Shown here: in pieces, positions 42,847-52,344 of the stretch
How positions within the stretch are numbered: the stretch's first letter is position 1
Layout of the letters: each line of letters opens with the position of its first letter
DNA from: Burkholderia sp. PAMC 26561
GTDB taxonomy: Bacteria > Pseudomonadota > Gammaproteobacteria > Burkholderiales > Burkholderiaceae
NCBI RefSeq assembly: GCF_001557535.2
Contig: NZ_CP014307.1
Location: forward strand, 868,001-932,000
Direction of reading: 5' to 3'
DNA: 64,000 bases
Program-made: the position numbers and the translations under genes
Notes under the pieces: model-generated
The model's database searches: none
What the model was told of the DNA's origin: nothing
What the model saw: the letters and a program-made list of their open reading frames with translations, nothing else

Positions 42847-44025
42847 ATGAAATCCGAAAAGGTCGTGGTCGAAAACCTGTGCAAGGTCTTCGGTACGAGC
42901 CCGAAGCAGGCGATCGACATGCTTGCCGGCGGCGCAACGAAAGAAGAGGTCTTTGCCAGGACCGGCCAGATTGTCGGCGTCCACAACGTGTCCTTCGACG
43001 TACGCGAGGGCGAGATTTTCGTGCTGATGGGCTTGTCGGGTTCCGGCAAGTCGACGCTGATCCGGCTGATCAACCGGCTGGTCGAGCCGACCGTGGGTAA
43101 GGTCCTTATCGACGGTCGCGATGTGGCGTCTGTCCCGCGCTCGGAGCTGACATCGCTCAGGCGCAAGGACATGAGCATGGTGTTCCAGTCGTTCGCGCTG
43201 ATGCCGCAACGCACGGTTTTATCGAATGCGGCGTTCGGACTGGAAGTGGCGGGGATCGGACGCAAGGAACGCGAAAAACGCGCGATGGGCGTGCTCGAAC
43301 AAGTGGGTCTTGCGCCGTTTGCGCAGAAGCTGCCCGCGCAGTTGTCGGGCGGCATGCAGCAGCGCGTGGGTCTTGCACGGGCGCTGGCCGTGAACCCGTC
43401 GCTGATGATCATGGACGAGGCGTTCTCCGCACTCGATCCGCTCAAGCGCAAGGAAATGCAGAACGTGCTGCTCGATCTGCAGCGCGAACAGCAGCGCACG
43501 ATCATGTTCGTGTCGCACGATCTTGAAGAGGCGCTGCGCATCGGCACGCGCATCGCGATCATGGAAGGCGGCCGCGTGGTCCAGATCGGCACGCCGCAGG
43601 AAATCATTTCGAATCCCGCCGACGACTATGTGCGCGCGTTCTTCGACGGTATCGACACAAGCCGTTATCTGACGGCCGGCGATCTCATGCAGACCGATGT
43701 CGTGCCGTTGATGAGACACGGCTCGCAGATCGATGCATCGAGCGTCTCGCAAGCGCTCAACGGCAGCGCCGACTACGCGTTCGTGATGGACCAGGAACGC
43801 AAGATCCGCGGTTTCGTGTGCCGCGATTCGGTGGGACAGGCATCGCCGGAAATCAACGTCATTGAATGCATTCAACGCACGACGCCGCTCGATGTGGTGG
43901 TCAGCCGCGTGGTCGCAAGCCGCGCACCGCTGCCGGTGGTCGACGCGGACGGATCGTATTGTGGTTCGGTCAACAAGACGAACGTCCTCAAGGCTCTGAC
44001 TCGACATAGAGGCTCCCATGTCTGA
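42847..44025 (+). CDS. proV: Choline/glycine betaine ABC transporter, ATP-binding protein
   Basis: A 392-aa ATPase of the ProV/ChoV/CbcV type. It has the family-specific N-terminus (VENLCKVFGTSPKQAIDML), Walker A GLSGSGKST, the Q-loop region MVFQSFALMPQRTVL, signature QLSGGMQQRVGLARAL, Walker B SLMIMDEAFSALD, and switch FVSHDLEEAL. A C-terminal CBS-like regulatory domain (about 280-390) senses ionic strength or nucleotides in the family. The ATG at 42847 follows AGGAGAG. It overlaps the permease gene by eight bases. Confidence 0.93.
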   Translation: MKSEKVVVENLCKVFGTSPKQAIDMLAGGATKEEVFARTGQIVGVHNVSFDVREGEIFVLMGLSGSGKSTLIRLINRLVEPTVGKVLIDGRDVASVPRSELTSLRRKDMSMVFQSFALMPQRTVLSNAAFGLEVAGIGRKEREKRAMGVLEQVGLAPFAQKLPAQLSGGMQQRVGLARALAVNPSLMIMDEAFSALDPLKRKEMQNVLLDLQREQQRTIMFVSHDLEEALRIGTRIAIMEGGRVVQIGTPQEIISNPADDYVRAFFDGIDTSRYLTAGDLMQTDVVPLMRHGSQIDASSVSQALNGSADYAFVMDQERKIRGFVCRDSVGQASPEINVIECIQRTTPLDVVVSRVVASRAPLPVVDADGSYCGSVNKTNVLKALTRHRGSHV

Positions 44026-44920
44026 AATTATTCCGCTCGGCAGTTGGGTCGATCACGGCGTCAAATATCTGCTCGACCACGATGCAAAAACCTTCGATGC
44101 GATCGGCCGGGTTATCGAGAGCTTCGCAGCGATGGTCGAACACGGGCTGCAAGCCATCCCGATGTGGCTGATGATGGCGATCTTTGTCGGCATCGGCTTA
44201 TGGCGGGTCGGCTGGCGCTTTGCGCTCTTCGTGTTGTTGTCCCTGCTGCTGATCTATGCAACCGGCTTCTGGGACGAGATGGTGATCACCCTTGGCCTGA
44301 CGCTGTCGGCGACCTTGATCAGCTTGTTGCTTGGCATTCCGCTCGGCATCTGGACGGCGAAGAGCAGGACCATCGAGACCATCGTGCGTCCGGTGCTCGA
44401 CCTGATGCAGACCATGCCCGCGTTCGTGTACCTGATTCCGGCTGCCATGCTGTTCGGCCTCGGCCGCGTTCCAGGCATCCTGTCCACGGTCATCTTCGCC
44501 ATGCCGCCCGCCGTGCGTCTCACATCGCTCGGGATCAAGCACGTGAATCGCGAGATCGTGGAAGCGGGTCAGGCGTTCGGATGCACGCCTTGGCAATTGC
44601 TTTACAAGGTGCAGTTCCCGAACGCGTTGCCGTCCATCATGACCGGCGTGAACCAGACCATCATGATGGCTTTGTCCATGGTGATCATCGCGTCCATGGT
44701 CGGCGCCGGTGGTCTCGGCAACGACGTGCTCGCAAGTATTCAGCGGCTCGATATCGGGCTCGGGTTTGAAAGCGGCTTGTCGGTGGTGTTGCTTGCGATC
44801 ATCCTGGACCGCATTACGGAAAGCTTCGGCCGTTCGCCGGGTATGGCGCGCGCACCGCTGCTGTCAGGAATTCGCAGTGTCATGCGTGTGCGGCGCACGC
44901 CGGCTGCGCAACAAAGTTGA
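44018..44920 (+). CDS. proW: Choline/glycine betaine ABC transporter, permease
   Basis: A 300-aa inner-membrane permease with about six or seven helices. The binding-protein-dependent EAA loop is visible as IVEAGQAFGCTPWQLLYKVQFPNALPSIMTGVNQT in family alignment. Further motifs are PLGIWTAKSRTIETIVRPVLDLMQTMPAFVYLIP and MALSMVIIASMVGAGGLGNDVL. It pairs with the ATPase at 42847; the binding protein is encoded after an intervening regulator gene. Confidence 0.93.
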   Translation: MSEIIPLGSWVDHGVKYLLDHDAKTFDAIGRVIESFAAMVEHGLQAIPMWLMMAIFVGIGLWRVGWRFALFVLLSLLLIYATGFWDEMVITLGLTLSATLISLLLGIPLGIWTAKSRTIETIVRPVLDLMQTMPAFVYLIPAAMLFGLGRVPGILSTVIFAMPPAVRLTSLGIKHVNREIVEAGQAFGCTPWQLLYKVQFPNALPSIMTGVNQTIMMALSMVIIASMVGAGGLGNDVLASIQRLDIGLGFESGLSVVLLAIILDRITESFGRSPGMARAPLLSGIRSVMRVRRTPAAQQS

Positions 44921-44966
44921 GTTTTTTGCAGGGCACGCGGTCAAATCAGCCAAGGATAAAAACCCG

Positions 44967-45980
44967 ATGAAGCGAGACGCGATGGTGCCGGACCGGATTC
45001 ATCCAGCGAGTCAACCGTCTGACTCGCCGTTATCGAAGCTGTCGCACTTCGGGTTTTTGACGCTGCCGAATTTTTCGATGATCGCCTTTACGAGCGCTAT
45101 CGAAGTATTACGGATGGCTAACTATGTTGGACGCGCGGAGCACTACACATGGTCGGTGATCACGCCTGATGGCGAACCGGCGCGTGCAAGCAACGGCATC
45201 ACGGTGAAGCCGACGAGGACGCTTGCCGAAGCGGGCATGCCGGATGTATTGATCGTGTGTGCGGGCTGGCATGTCCGCGATTACGTGAACGACGACGTGA
45301 TTGCGTTGCTGCAGCAGGTCGCACAGCAAGGCATACCGCTAGGCGGCATATGCACGGGCGCATATGCATTGCTGGCGGCCAATCTGCTCGATGGCTACAG
45401 ATGCACCGTGCATTGGGAAGATATGTCGCCGCTGCACAAGAGCTATCCTCATGTGCGTTTCGCCGATGAAATCTTTGTCATCGACCGGGACCGCGTGACG
45501 TGCACGGGCGGCACCGCGCCGCTCGACCTGATGCTGAATCTTGTCGGCATGAGGCTTGGGCAGGCGCATGCGGCGCAGGTGTCCGAGCAATTCATCGTTG
45601 AACGGATTCGCGGCACGACCGATCATCAACATATCCCAGTAGACGCCCGTGTTGGTTTCTCGCGCGCCGAGCTGATCGAAGTCGTGCGGCTGATGGAAGC
45701 CAATATTGAGGAGCCCCTTTCCCTGGAAGAACTTGCGCGGCTCGTGAAGCTCTCGCAGCGGCATTTGCAGCGCATGTTCAAGATGTTCCTGAGCGTATCG
45801 CCAACGCACTATTACCTCACGCTGCGCCTGCGGCGTGCGCGCGAGTTATTGCGTAATAGCGATGCCTCCATTTCGCGCGTCACCGCCATTTGCGGTTTCC
45901 ACTCGCCTTGTCATTTCAGCAAGGCATATCGCGCGCAATTTGGCCATGCGCCGAGTATCGAGCGCAGGCAATCGGCTTAA
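44967..45980 (+). CDS. GlxA-type (GATase1-like) AraC-family regulator, GbdR-like
   Basis: A 337-aa regulator: N-terminal DJ-1/PfpI-like domain (about 25-190; FLTLPNFSMIAFTSAIEVLRMAN, GGICTGAYALLAANLLDG with the nucleophile-elbow Cys, TCTGGTAPLDLML) and C-terminal AraC double helix-turn-helix (about 235-330; LSLEELARLVKLSQRHLQRMF). In Pseudomonas such proteins (GbdR, CdhR, SouR, ArgR) respond to betaine-type ligands. The position between permease and binding-protein genes supports control of choline/betaine uptake and the downstream sarcosine genes. The start at 44967 follows AAGGA. Confidence 0.88.
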   Translation: MKRDAMVPDRIHPASQPSDSPLSKLSHFGFLTLPNFSMIAFTSAIEVLRMANYVGRAEHYTWSVITPDGEPARASNGITVKPTRTLAEAGMPDVLIVCAGWHVRDYVNDDVIALLQQVAQQGIPLGGICTGAYALLAANLLDGYRCTVHWEDMSPLHKSYPHVRFADEIFVIDRDRVTCTGGTAPLDLMLNLVGMRLGQAHAAQVSEQFIVERIRGTTDHQHIPVDARVGFSRAELIEVVRLMEANIEEPLSLEELARLVKLSQRHLQRMFKMFLSVSPTHYYLTLRLRRARELLRNSDASISRVTAICGFHSPCHFSKAYRAQFGHAPSIERRQSA

Positions 45981-46055
45981 AGATCAGTTTTAAAAGTGAC
46001 GCGCCGTGTCTGGCGCGGCATCGTCGTGTCTGCAGTTTCCACAATAGGGAGAAAT

Positions 46056-47009
46056 ATGAAACTTCACGGAATTGCGTCGTCGTGCGCGCTTGCGGTTTTA
46101 ATGAATGTCACGATGTCCGGCGGCGCGTTTGCGGCCGACGCGGCGGCGTGCCAGAACGTGCGTTTCGCCGATGTCGGCTGGACCGATATTGCCGCGACCA
46201 CGGGACTCGCGACCACTGTGCTGCAGGGTCTCGGATACAAGCCGACAAAGACGATCGCTTCCGTGCCGATTACGTTTGCGGGTATCAAGAACAAGCAGAT
46301 CGATGTATTCCTCGGTTACTGGTCACCGACGATGGACCCGATTGTCCAGCCGTTCCAGAAGGCAAACCAGATCAAAGTCCTGCCCGCGCCCAACCTGACG
46401 GGCGCGAAATACACGCTCGCAGTTCCCGATTACGCGTACCAGGGCGGCCTGAAGTCCTTCAGCGATATCGCCAAGAACTTCGACAAGCTCGATGGCAAGA
46501 TCTATGGCATTGAACCAGGTAACGATGGCAACGCGTTGATCAAGAAAATGATCGACTCGAATCAGTATGGCCTGGGCAAGTTCAAGATGGTCGAGTCAAG
46601 CGAAGCCGGCATGCTGGTCGAAGTGGGCCGGGCGATTCGCGAGAAGAAGTGGATTGTGTTCCTGGGATGGGAACCGCACCCGATGAATGTATCGATGAAG
46701 ATCGATTATCTGAGCGGCGGCGACGACGTGTTCGGCGCGAATTACGGCGAAGCAAAAGTGCTGACGGTCACGCCGCCGGATTATGCCGCGCGATGCCCGA
46801 ACGTCGCTCATCTCGTCGATAACCTGAAGTTCTCCACAGATATAGAAAATCATGTGATGACGCCGATCATGAACAAGACCGATCCGAACAAGGCGGCCAA
46901 GGATTGGTTGAAGGCGAACCCGGCGGTGCTGGATAAATGGCTGGCGGGGGTGAAGACGTTCGATGGCAAGGACGGGCTGGCGGCGGTCAAGACCTACGTA
47001 TCGCAGTAA
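46056..47009 (+). CDS. Choline/betaine ABC transporter substrate-binding protein (ChoX-like)
   Basis: A 317-aa periplasmic protein with a signal peptide cleaved after AFA (about residue 26). Aromatic-box residues known for choline-binding ChoX are matched: Trp42 and Asp44 in ADVGWTDIAA, Trp89 in FLGYWSPTMDP, Tyr126/Tyr128 in VPDYAYQGG and Trp205 in FLGWEPHPMN. This favours choline, with betaine possible. AGGGAGA precedes the ATG. The gene completes the transporter whose ATPase and permease lie upstream of the regulator gene. Confidence 0.9.
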   Translation: MKLHGIASSCALAVLMNVTMSGGAFAADAAACQNVRFADVGWTDIAATTGLATTVLQGLGYKPTKTIASVPITFAGIKNKQIDVFLGYWSPTMDPIVQPFQKANQIKVLPAPNLTGAKYTLAVPDYAYQGGLKSFSDIAKNFDKLDGKIYGIEPGNDGNALIKKMIDSNQYGLGKFKMVESSEAGMLVEVGRAIREKKWIVFLGWEPHPMNVSMKIDYLSGGDDVFGANYGEAKVLTVTPPDYAARCPNVAHLVDNLKFSTDIENHVMTPIMNKTDPNKAAKDWLKANPAVLDKWLAGVKTFDGKDGLAAVKTYVSQ

Positions 47010-47035
47010 GCTTAAGTCGCGCGGGTGAACCGGTA

Positions 47036-48142
47036 CTAGATAGCCCGCGCGCGCCCTGGAAATGTTTCATCGAAATCCGCGGCAAGTTCGAGCGTTGCGA
47101 CGCTCGCCGCGTCTTCGGGCGCGGCCGTGCCGCGTTGCTCGCGATACATCATTGGCGCAAGCCCGAACTGCTTCCTGAATTCGCGGCCCAGGTGCGAAGC
47201 ATCGGAAAATCCGCAACTCGAGGCAATATCGGCAACAGTTTTGTCGGAGCTGGTCAGCAACCAGGCGGCTGTGCGCAACCTCACTTGCTTGGCGTAAGCC
47301 TGTGGCGCCTTGCCCGTTTCGGCCTTGAACAACCTTTCCAGTTGCCGCGTCGATAGATCCAGTTTGTGCGCAAGTTCATCGAGCGTCAGTGAGCGTCCCA
47401 CGTGCTGTTCCATCAGCAAGATTGCGCGCTTTACTTTCGGATGCGTCGCGGGCGCCAGGCCCGGCGGATGCGGTTGCGGCGCGTTGCCTTTTTGCATGTC
47501 ATCGACAAGCAAGATGCGCAGCGCCTTTTGCACTGTCGCAGCTTCGAAATGACGCAGCAGGATTGCAGCGGCAACATCGATCGATGCACGTCCGCCCGAG
47601 CACGTGATGCGCCGGTGATCCATGACGAATAACCGGTCCGCGACCAGCATTTCTTCGTTCACGCCGGGAAAACGTTCCACGAAATCCCAGTAATGAAACC
47701 AGCTTACGCAAATTCGATAACCGTCCAGCACGCCCGCGCGCATCAGGGAGAACACGCCCGTGCAAATGCCGACGAGCGTGGCGTTGGTGGTCGCGGCGCG
47801 GCGGATGAATTGCAGCGTGGCGTCGTTTGCGCCCGCGCCTGAATGCAGCAGGCCGCCCACGACGACTACGTAGTCGAATGACTCGGCTTTGTCGAATGTT
47901 TCCCAAGGCGTGATCTGAATGCCGCAACTCGCACGCACCGGTGCAAGCGTTTCGCCTATCACGCTCCACGAGCACCTGACCGGCTTGCTGAAATCGCCTT
48001 CGTCGGCGGAAAGACGCAATAAATCGACGAAGCCGGAAAAGGCCGTCAGCGTGAAATTCGGCAACAGCACAATGCCAAAGCGAATGCGCTGTTTGGCCGC
48101 CGTATCGGGCGACTGGGCGGGAAGGAGGTCAGCGGGATTCAT
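47036..48142 (-). CDS. GlxA-type (GATase1-like) AraC-family regulator, second copy
   Basis: A 368-aa protein with a DJ-1/PfpI-like N-terminus (FGIVLLPNFTLTAFSGFVDLLRLSADE, VGICTGVFSLMRAGVLDG, RITCSGGRASIDVAAAIL) and a C-terminal AraC domain (about 245-345; SLTLDELAHKLDLSTRQLERLF, VADIASSCGFSDASHLGREFRKQFG). It is convergent with the binding-protein gene. It is a paralogue of the 44967 product and could be the sarcosine- or carnitine-responsive partner (SouR/CdhR-like), an inference from neighbourhood. Confidence 0.88.
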   Translation of the reverse strand: MNPADLLPAQSPDTAAKQRIRFGIVLLPNFTLTAFSGFVDLLRLSADEGDFSKPVRCSWSVIGETLAPVRASCGIQITPWETFDKAESFDYVVVVGGLLHSGAGANDATLQFIRRAATTNATLVGICTGVFSLMRAGVLDGYRICVSWFHYWDFVERFPGVNEEMLVADRLFVMDHRRITCSGGRASIDVAAAILLRHFEAATVQKALRILLVDDMQKGNAPQPHPPGLAPATHPKVKRAILLMEQHVGRSLTLDELAHKLDLSTRQLERLFKAETGKAPQAYAKQVRLRTAAWLLTSSDKTVADIASSCGFSDASHLGREFRKQFGLAPMMYREQRGTAAPEDAASVATLELAADFDETFPGRARAI

Positions 48143-48263
48143 GCGCTTGCCGTAGATGTAAAACCGAAATCAGGGAATGCGGATTCAAGAAACGCGACGC
48201 GATAATGGGCCAGCATATCACTGACATTAAGTGCTTTGAAATTTCGAATCGCCCAATAGAAAA

Positions 48264-48291
48264 ACGGCTTGCCCGGTAAAGAGCAAGCCGT
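48264..48291 (-). terminator. Intrinsic terminator for the small His-rich gene
   Basis: ACGGCTTGC (48264-48272) and GCAAGCCGT (48283-48291) form a 9-bp stem. On the minus strand it is followed by TTTT, so it terminates transcription coming from 48487. Confidence 0.7.
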
Positions 48292-48352
48292 CTTTGATAA
48301 CCCCTGGCTGGCCAACCACTCCCGCCACAAGCTATTAACCGTCCCGGAGAAC

Positions 48353-48487
48353 TTAATGAGCCGTGTGCGTAACGTGCTTGGCTTTCGGAAACTTGTGATG
48401 ATGATGCGGCTTCGCGTACGAAACAGCCGGCGCAGCCACTGCAGCAACGATCAGAACTGCAAGGAATTTCTTCAGAAGATTGTTCAT
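48353..48487 (-). CDS. Very small secreted His/Lys-rich peptide, 44 aa
   Basis: MNNLLKKFLAVLIVAAVAAPA is a clear signal peptide, cleaved after SYA (about residue 25). It leaves a mature peptide of about 20 residues rich in His and Lys (KPHHHHKFPKAKHVTHTAH). It could bind metal in the periplasm or mature as a short peptide. The ribosome site is weak, but the signal peptide and the terminator just downstream support it being real. Confidence 0.6.
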   Translation of the reverse strand: MNNLLKKFLAVLIVAAVAAPAVSYAKPHHHHKFPKAKHVTHTAH

Positions 48488-48733
48488 GAGGCGAACCTGA
48501 TAGCGAGAGTTTGACGAGGGGTTGACGTGCGTATTGCAAAACGCCGACACAGTGTAGCGCAGCGATTCCCCAACCCGAAATGGTCGAGAACGCCTGCTGC
48601 GAAAGTGTTGTATTGCTGCCTACGTCGTCAGTATCGCAATCCTCGTCGCTTTCCCGGCTTCACGAAATCTCAGTAAAAAACCCTGCTAGCAAGCAAGGGA
48701 ACGCCGGCCCGGCATTCCCCGCCAGCGCATGGC

Positions 48734-49018
48734 TTACGAGCCCGAGCCGCTTGCCGTCACGGGAGCGGCGGGACCGCTCGGGGTTGCCGTACCCATGCCG
48801 GGCGTGTTGCTCTTGCCCATCGACGAGGAGCTCTTGTGCTTCATCGACTTGTGGTGCGTGGTGCCGGTCGTGCCCGTGCCAGCGGCCTGGTTGGTGGTCT
48901 GGGCATTGTCACCCGCTTGTAAGCCGGTGGCCGAGCTCGGCGGATTGTTTTGGGCGAATGCCGTGCTGGAAACGCAAAGTACGGCGCCGATCGCGCATGC
49001 CATTGAGAAGTGCTTCAT
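48734..49018 (-). CDS. Small secreted Ser/Thr/Gly-rich protein
   Basis: A 94-aa protein: signal peptide MKHFSMACAIGAVLCVSSTA cleaved after AFA, then a low-complexity mature region rich in Thr, Ser, Gly and Asn with a basic THHKSMKHKSSSSMGKS segment. It is probably periplasmic and disordered. The ATG at 49018 has AAAGGA eight bases upstream. No family function is known to me. It is divergent from sdaA. Confidence 0.75.
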   Translation of the reverse strand: MKHFSMACAIGAVLCVSSTAFAQNNPPSSATGLQAGDNAQTTNQAAGTGTTGTTHHKSMKHKSSSSMGKSNTPGMGTATPSGPAAPVTASGSGS

Positions 49019-49328
49019 GCCTGTATTCCTTTCTGTAAGACTGGAGACGTCCATGGATCGTGTGACTTCGAACAAGCGGACGCTCACTTGCTTGCTCAAA
49101 CCCTTGTTCAGCATGTGACGTGCCACCACCATCGTGGATATGTTTTCACCTGCCAGTTTCCGCCGTTGAATATCGCAAATACGCCTGATCGCGCGGCGTC
49201 ATCAAACTGACTTGGCACGCTGGCGTCGCCGTCCCACGTCCATGCCGTTTTTGTTCTATCGGCGGAAATTCACGTGCGGTGCAATGGCTACCTGGTGATT
49301 CCCACGCATTCCACTTTCAAGGCAAGCC
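49019..49328. other. Divergent intergenic region upstream of sdaA
   Basis: 310 bases, no gene seen; it must carry the sdaA-sox promoter. I could not define an operator with confidence. Confidence 0.4.
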
Positions 49329-50723
<1,395 letters not shown>

Positions 50724-50776
50724 ATTAACAGGTTGCAAGCCAGTTTCGCAACATCAACAAGTTCCAGGGAAACACC

Positions 50777-52021
50777 ATGAGCCGCTATTCGATATTCAGC
50801 CTGCTGCGCAACGGCATGTCGTATCACGAGAACTGGGAGCGCCAGTGGAAGAGCCCCGAGCCGAAACAGGAATACGACGTGGTCATCGTCGGCGGCGGCG
50901 GACATGGTCTCGCCACGGCGTATTATCTTGCGAAAGAGCATGGCGTGCGCAATATCGCGGTGCTCGAGAAGGGCTGGATCGGCGGCGGGAATACGGCGCG
51001 CAATACGACGATCGTGCGGTCGAATTATCTGTGGGACGAATCTGCCGCGCTGTATGAAAAAGCGATGCAGCTTTGGGAAGGTCTCTCGCAAGACCTGAAC
51101 TACAACGTGATGTTCAGCCAGCGCGGCGTGATGAACCTCGCGCATACCTTGCAGGATGTCCGGGATACTGAACGTCGCGTGAACGCAAACCGGCTGAACG
51201 GTGTCGACGCGGAATTCCTCACGCCCGAACAGATCAAGCAGATCGAGCCGACCATCAACCTGAATAGCCGATACCCCGTACTCGGCGCATCCATCCAGCG
51301 TCGCGGCGGTGTCGCGCGTCACGATGCGGTTGCCTGGGGTTATGCGCGCGGCGCGGATCAGGCCGGCGTGGATATCGTGCAGAACTGCCAGGTCACCGGT
51401 ATCCGCCGAAACGGCAGCCAGGTGACAGGTGTCGATACAACCAAGGGTTTCATCAAGGCGAAGAAGGTCGCGGTGGTCGCGGCAGGCAACACCTCGACAC
51501 TCGCCGACATGGCCGGCATCCGCCTGCCTTTGGAAAGCCATCCGCTGCAGGCGCTGGTCTCGGAGCCGATCAAGCCCGTGGTCAATACGGTGGTGATGTC
51601 GAACGCGGTGCACGCCTATATCAGCCAGTCCGACAAGGGCGATCTCGTGATCGGTGCGGGCGTCGATCAATACACGGGCTTCGGTCAGCGCGGCAGTTTT
51701 CACATCATTGAAGGAACGCTCGAGGCGATCGTCGAAATGTTCCCCGTGTTCTCGCGCGTGCGGATGAACCGCCAGTGGGGCGGGATTGTGGATGTATCGC
51801 CGGATGCATGCCCGATCATCAGCAAGACGGATGTCAAAGGCCTCTATTTCAACTGCGGATGGGGTACGGGTGGCTTCAAGGCGACACCGGGTTCCGGTTG
51901 GGCGTATGCGCACACCATTGCCAACGACGAGCCGCATGCGTTGAACGCGCCGTTTTCCATCGACCGGTTTTACACGGGTCATCTGATCGACGAACACGGC
52001 GCCGCCGCCGTCGCCCACTAA
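50777..52021 (+). CDS. soxB: Sarcosine oxidase beta subunit
   Basis: A 414-aa FAD/FMN subunit of heterotetrameric sarcosine oxidase. The N-terminal dinucleotide motif is [38 protein letters not shown] includes His182, equivalent to the histidine that binds FMN covalently in characterised enzymes. C-terminal [18 protein letters not shown] and the block [17 protein letters not shown] complete the flavin site. It oxidises sarcosine to glycine, with the methyl group passed to tetrahydrofolate in the alpha subunit. First gene of soxBDAG. Confidence 0.96.
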   Translation: MSRYSIFSLLRNGMSYHENWERQWKSPEPKQEYDVVIVGGGGHGLATAYYLAKEHGVRNIAVLEKGWIGGGNTARNTTIVRSNYLWDESAALYEKAMQLWEGLSQDLNYNVMFSQRGVMNLAHTLQDVRDTERRVNANRLNGVDAEFLTPEQIKQIEPTINLNSRYPVLGASIQRRGGVARHDAVAWGYARGADQAGVDIVQNCQVTGIRRNGSQVTGVDTTKGFIKAKKVAVVAAGNTSTLADMAGIRLPLESHPLQALVSEPIKPVVNTVVMSNAVHAYISQSDKGDLVIGAGVDQYTGFGQRGSFHIIEGTLEAIVEMFPVFSRVRMNRQWGGIVDVSPDACPIISKTDVKGLYFNCGWGTGGFKATPGSGWAYAHTIANDEPHALNAPFSIDRFYTGHLIDEHGAAAVAH

Positions 52022-52041
52022 TCCGCCTTAGGAGAAAAGAT

Positions 52042-52344
52042 ATGTTGCTGATCGAATGCCCCTGGTGCGGACCGCGTGCCGAAACCGAATTCTCGTGTGG
52101 TGGCGAAGCAGATATTGCGCGACCGCTCGATACCGAAAAGCTCACCGACAAGGAATGGGGCGACTACCTCTTCATGCGCAAGAATCCGCGTGGCGTGCAT
52201 CGTGAGCAATGGATGCACACACAGGGCTGCCGCCGCTGGTTCATGGCGCAACGCGACACCGTGAGCTACGCGTTCCAGGGCTATGACACGTTCGCGCGGC
52301 CACTCGCCGTGATGGAATCGAAAGAAGAAGGACAATCGAAATGA
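52042..52344 (+). CDS. soxD: Sarcosine oxidase delta subunit
   Basis: A 100-aa zinc-binding subunit. The four ligands known from the crystal structures are at the same positions: Cys6 and Cys9 (IECPWCGPR), His59 and Cys63 (WMHTQGCRRWF). TAGGAGAAA precedes the ATG by a normal spacing. It overlaps soxA by four bases. Confidence 0.95.
   Translation: MLLIECPWCGPRAETEFSCGGEADIARPLDTEKLTDKEWGDYLFMRKNPRGVHREQWMHTQGCRRWFMAQRDTVSYAFQGYDTFARPLAVMESKEEGQSK

Noticed and set aside
52132..52153. ACCG...CTCACC in soxD resembling an inverted iteron
   Set aside because: Spacing is five rather than six bases and the CTCCCG half is not matched.
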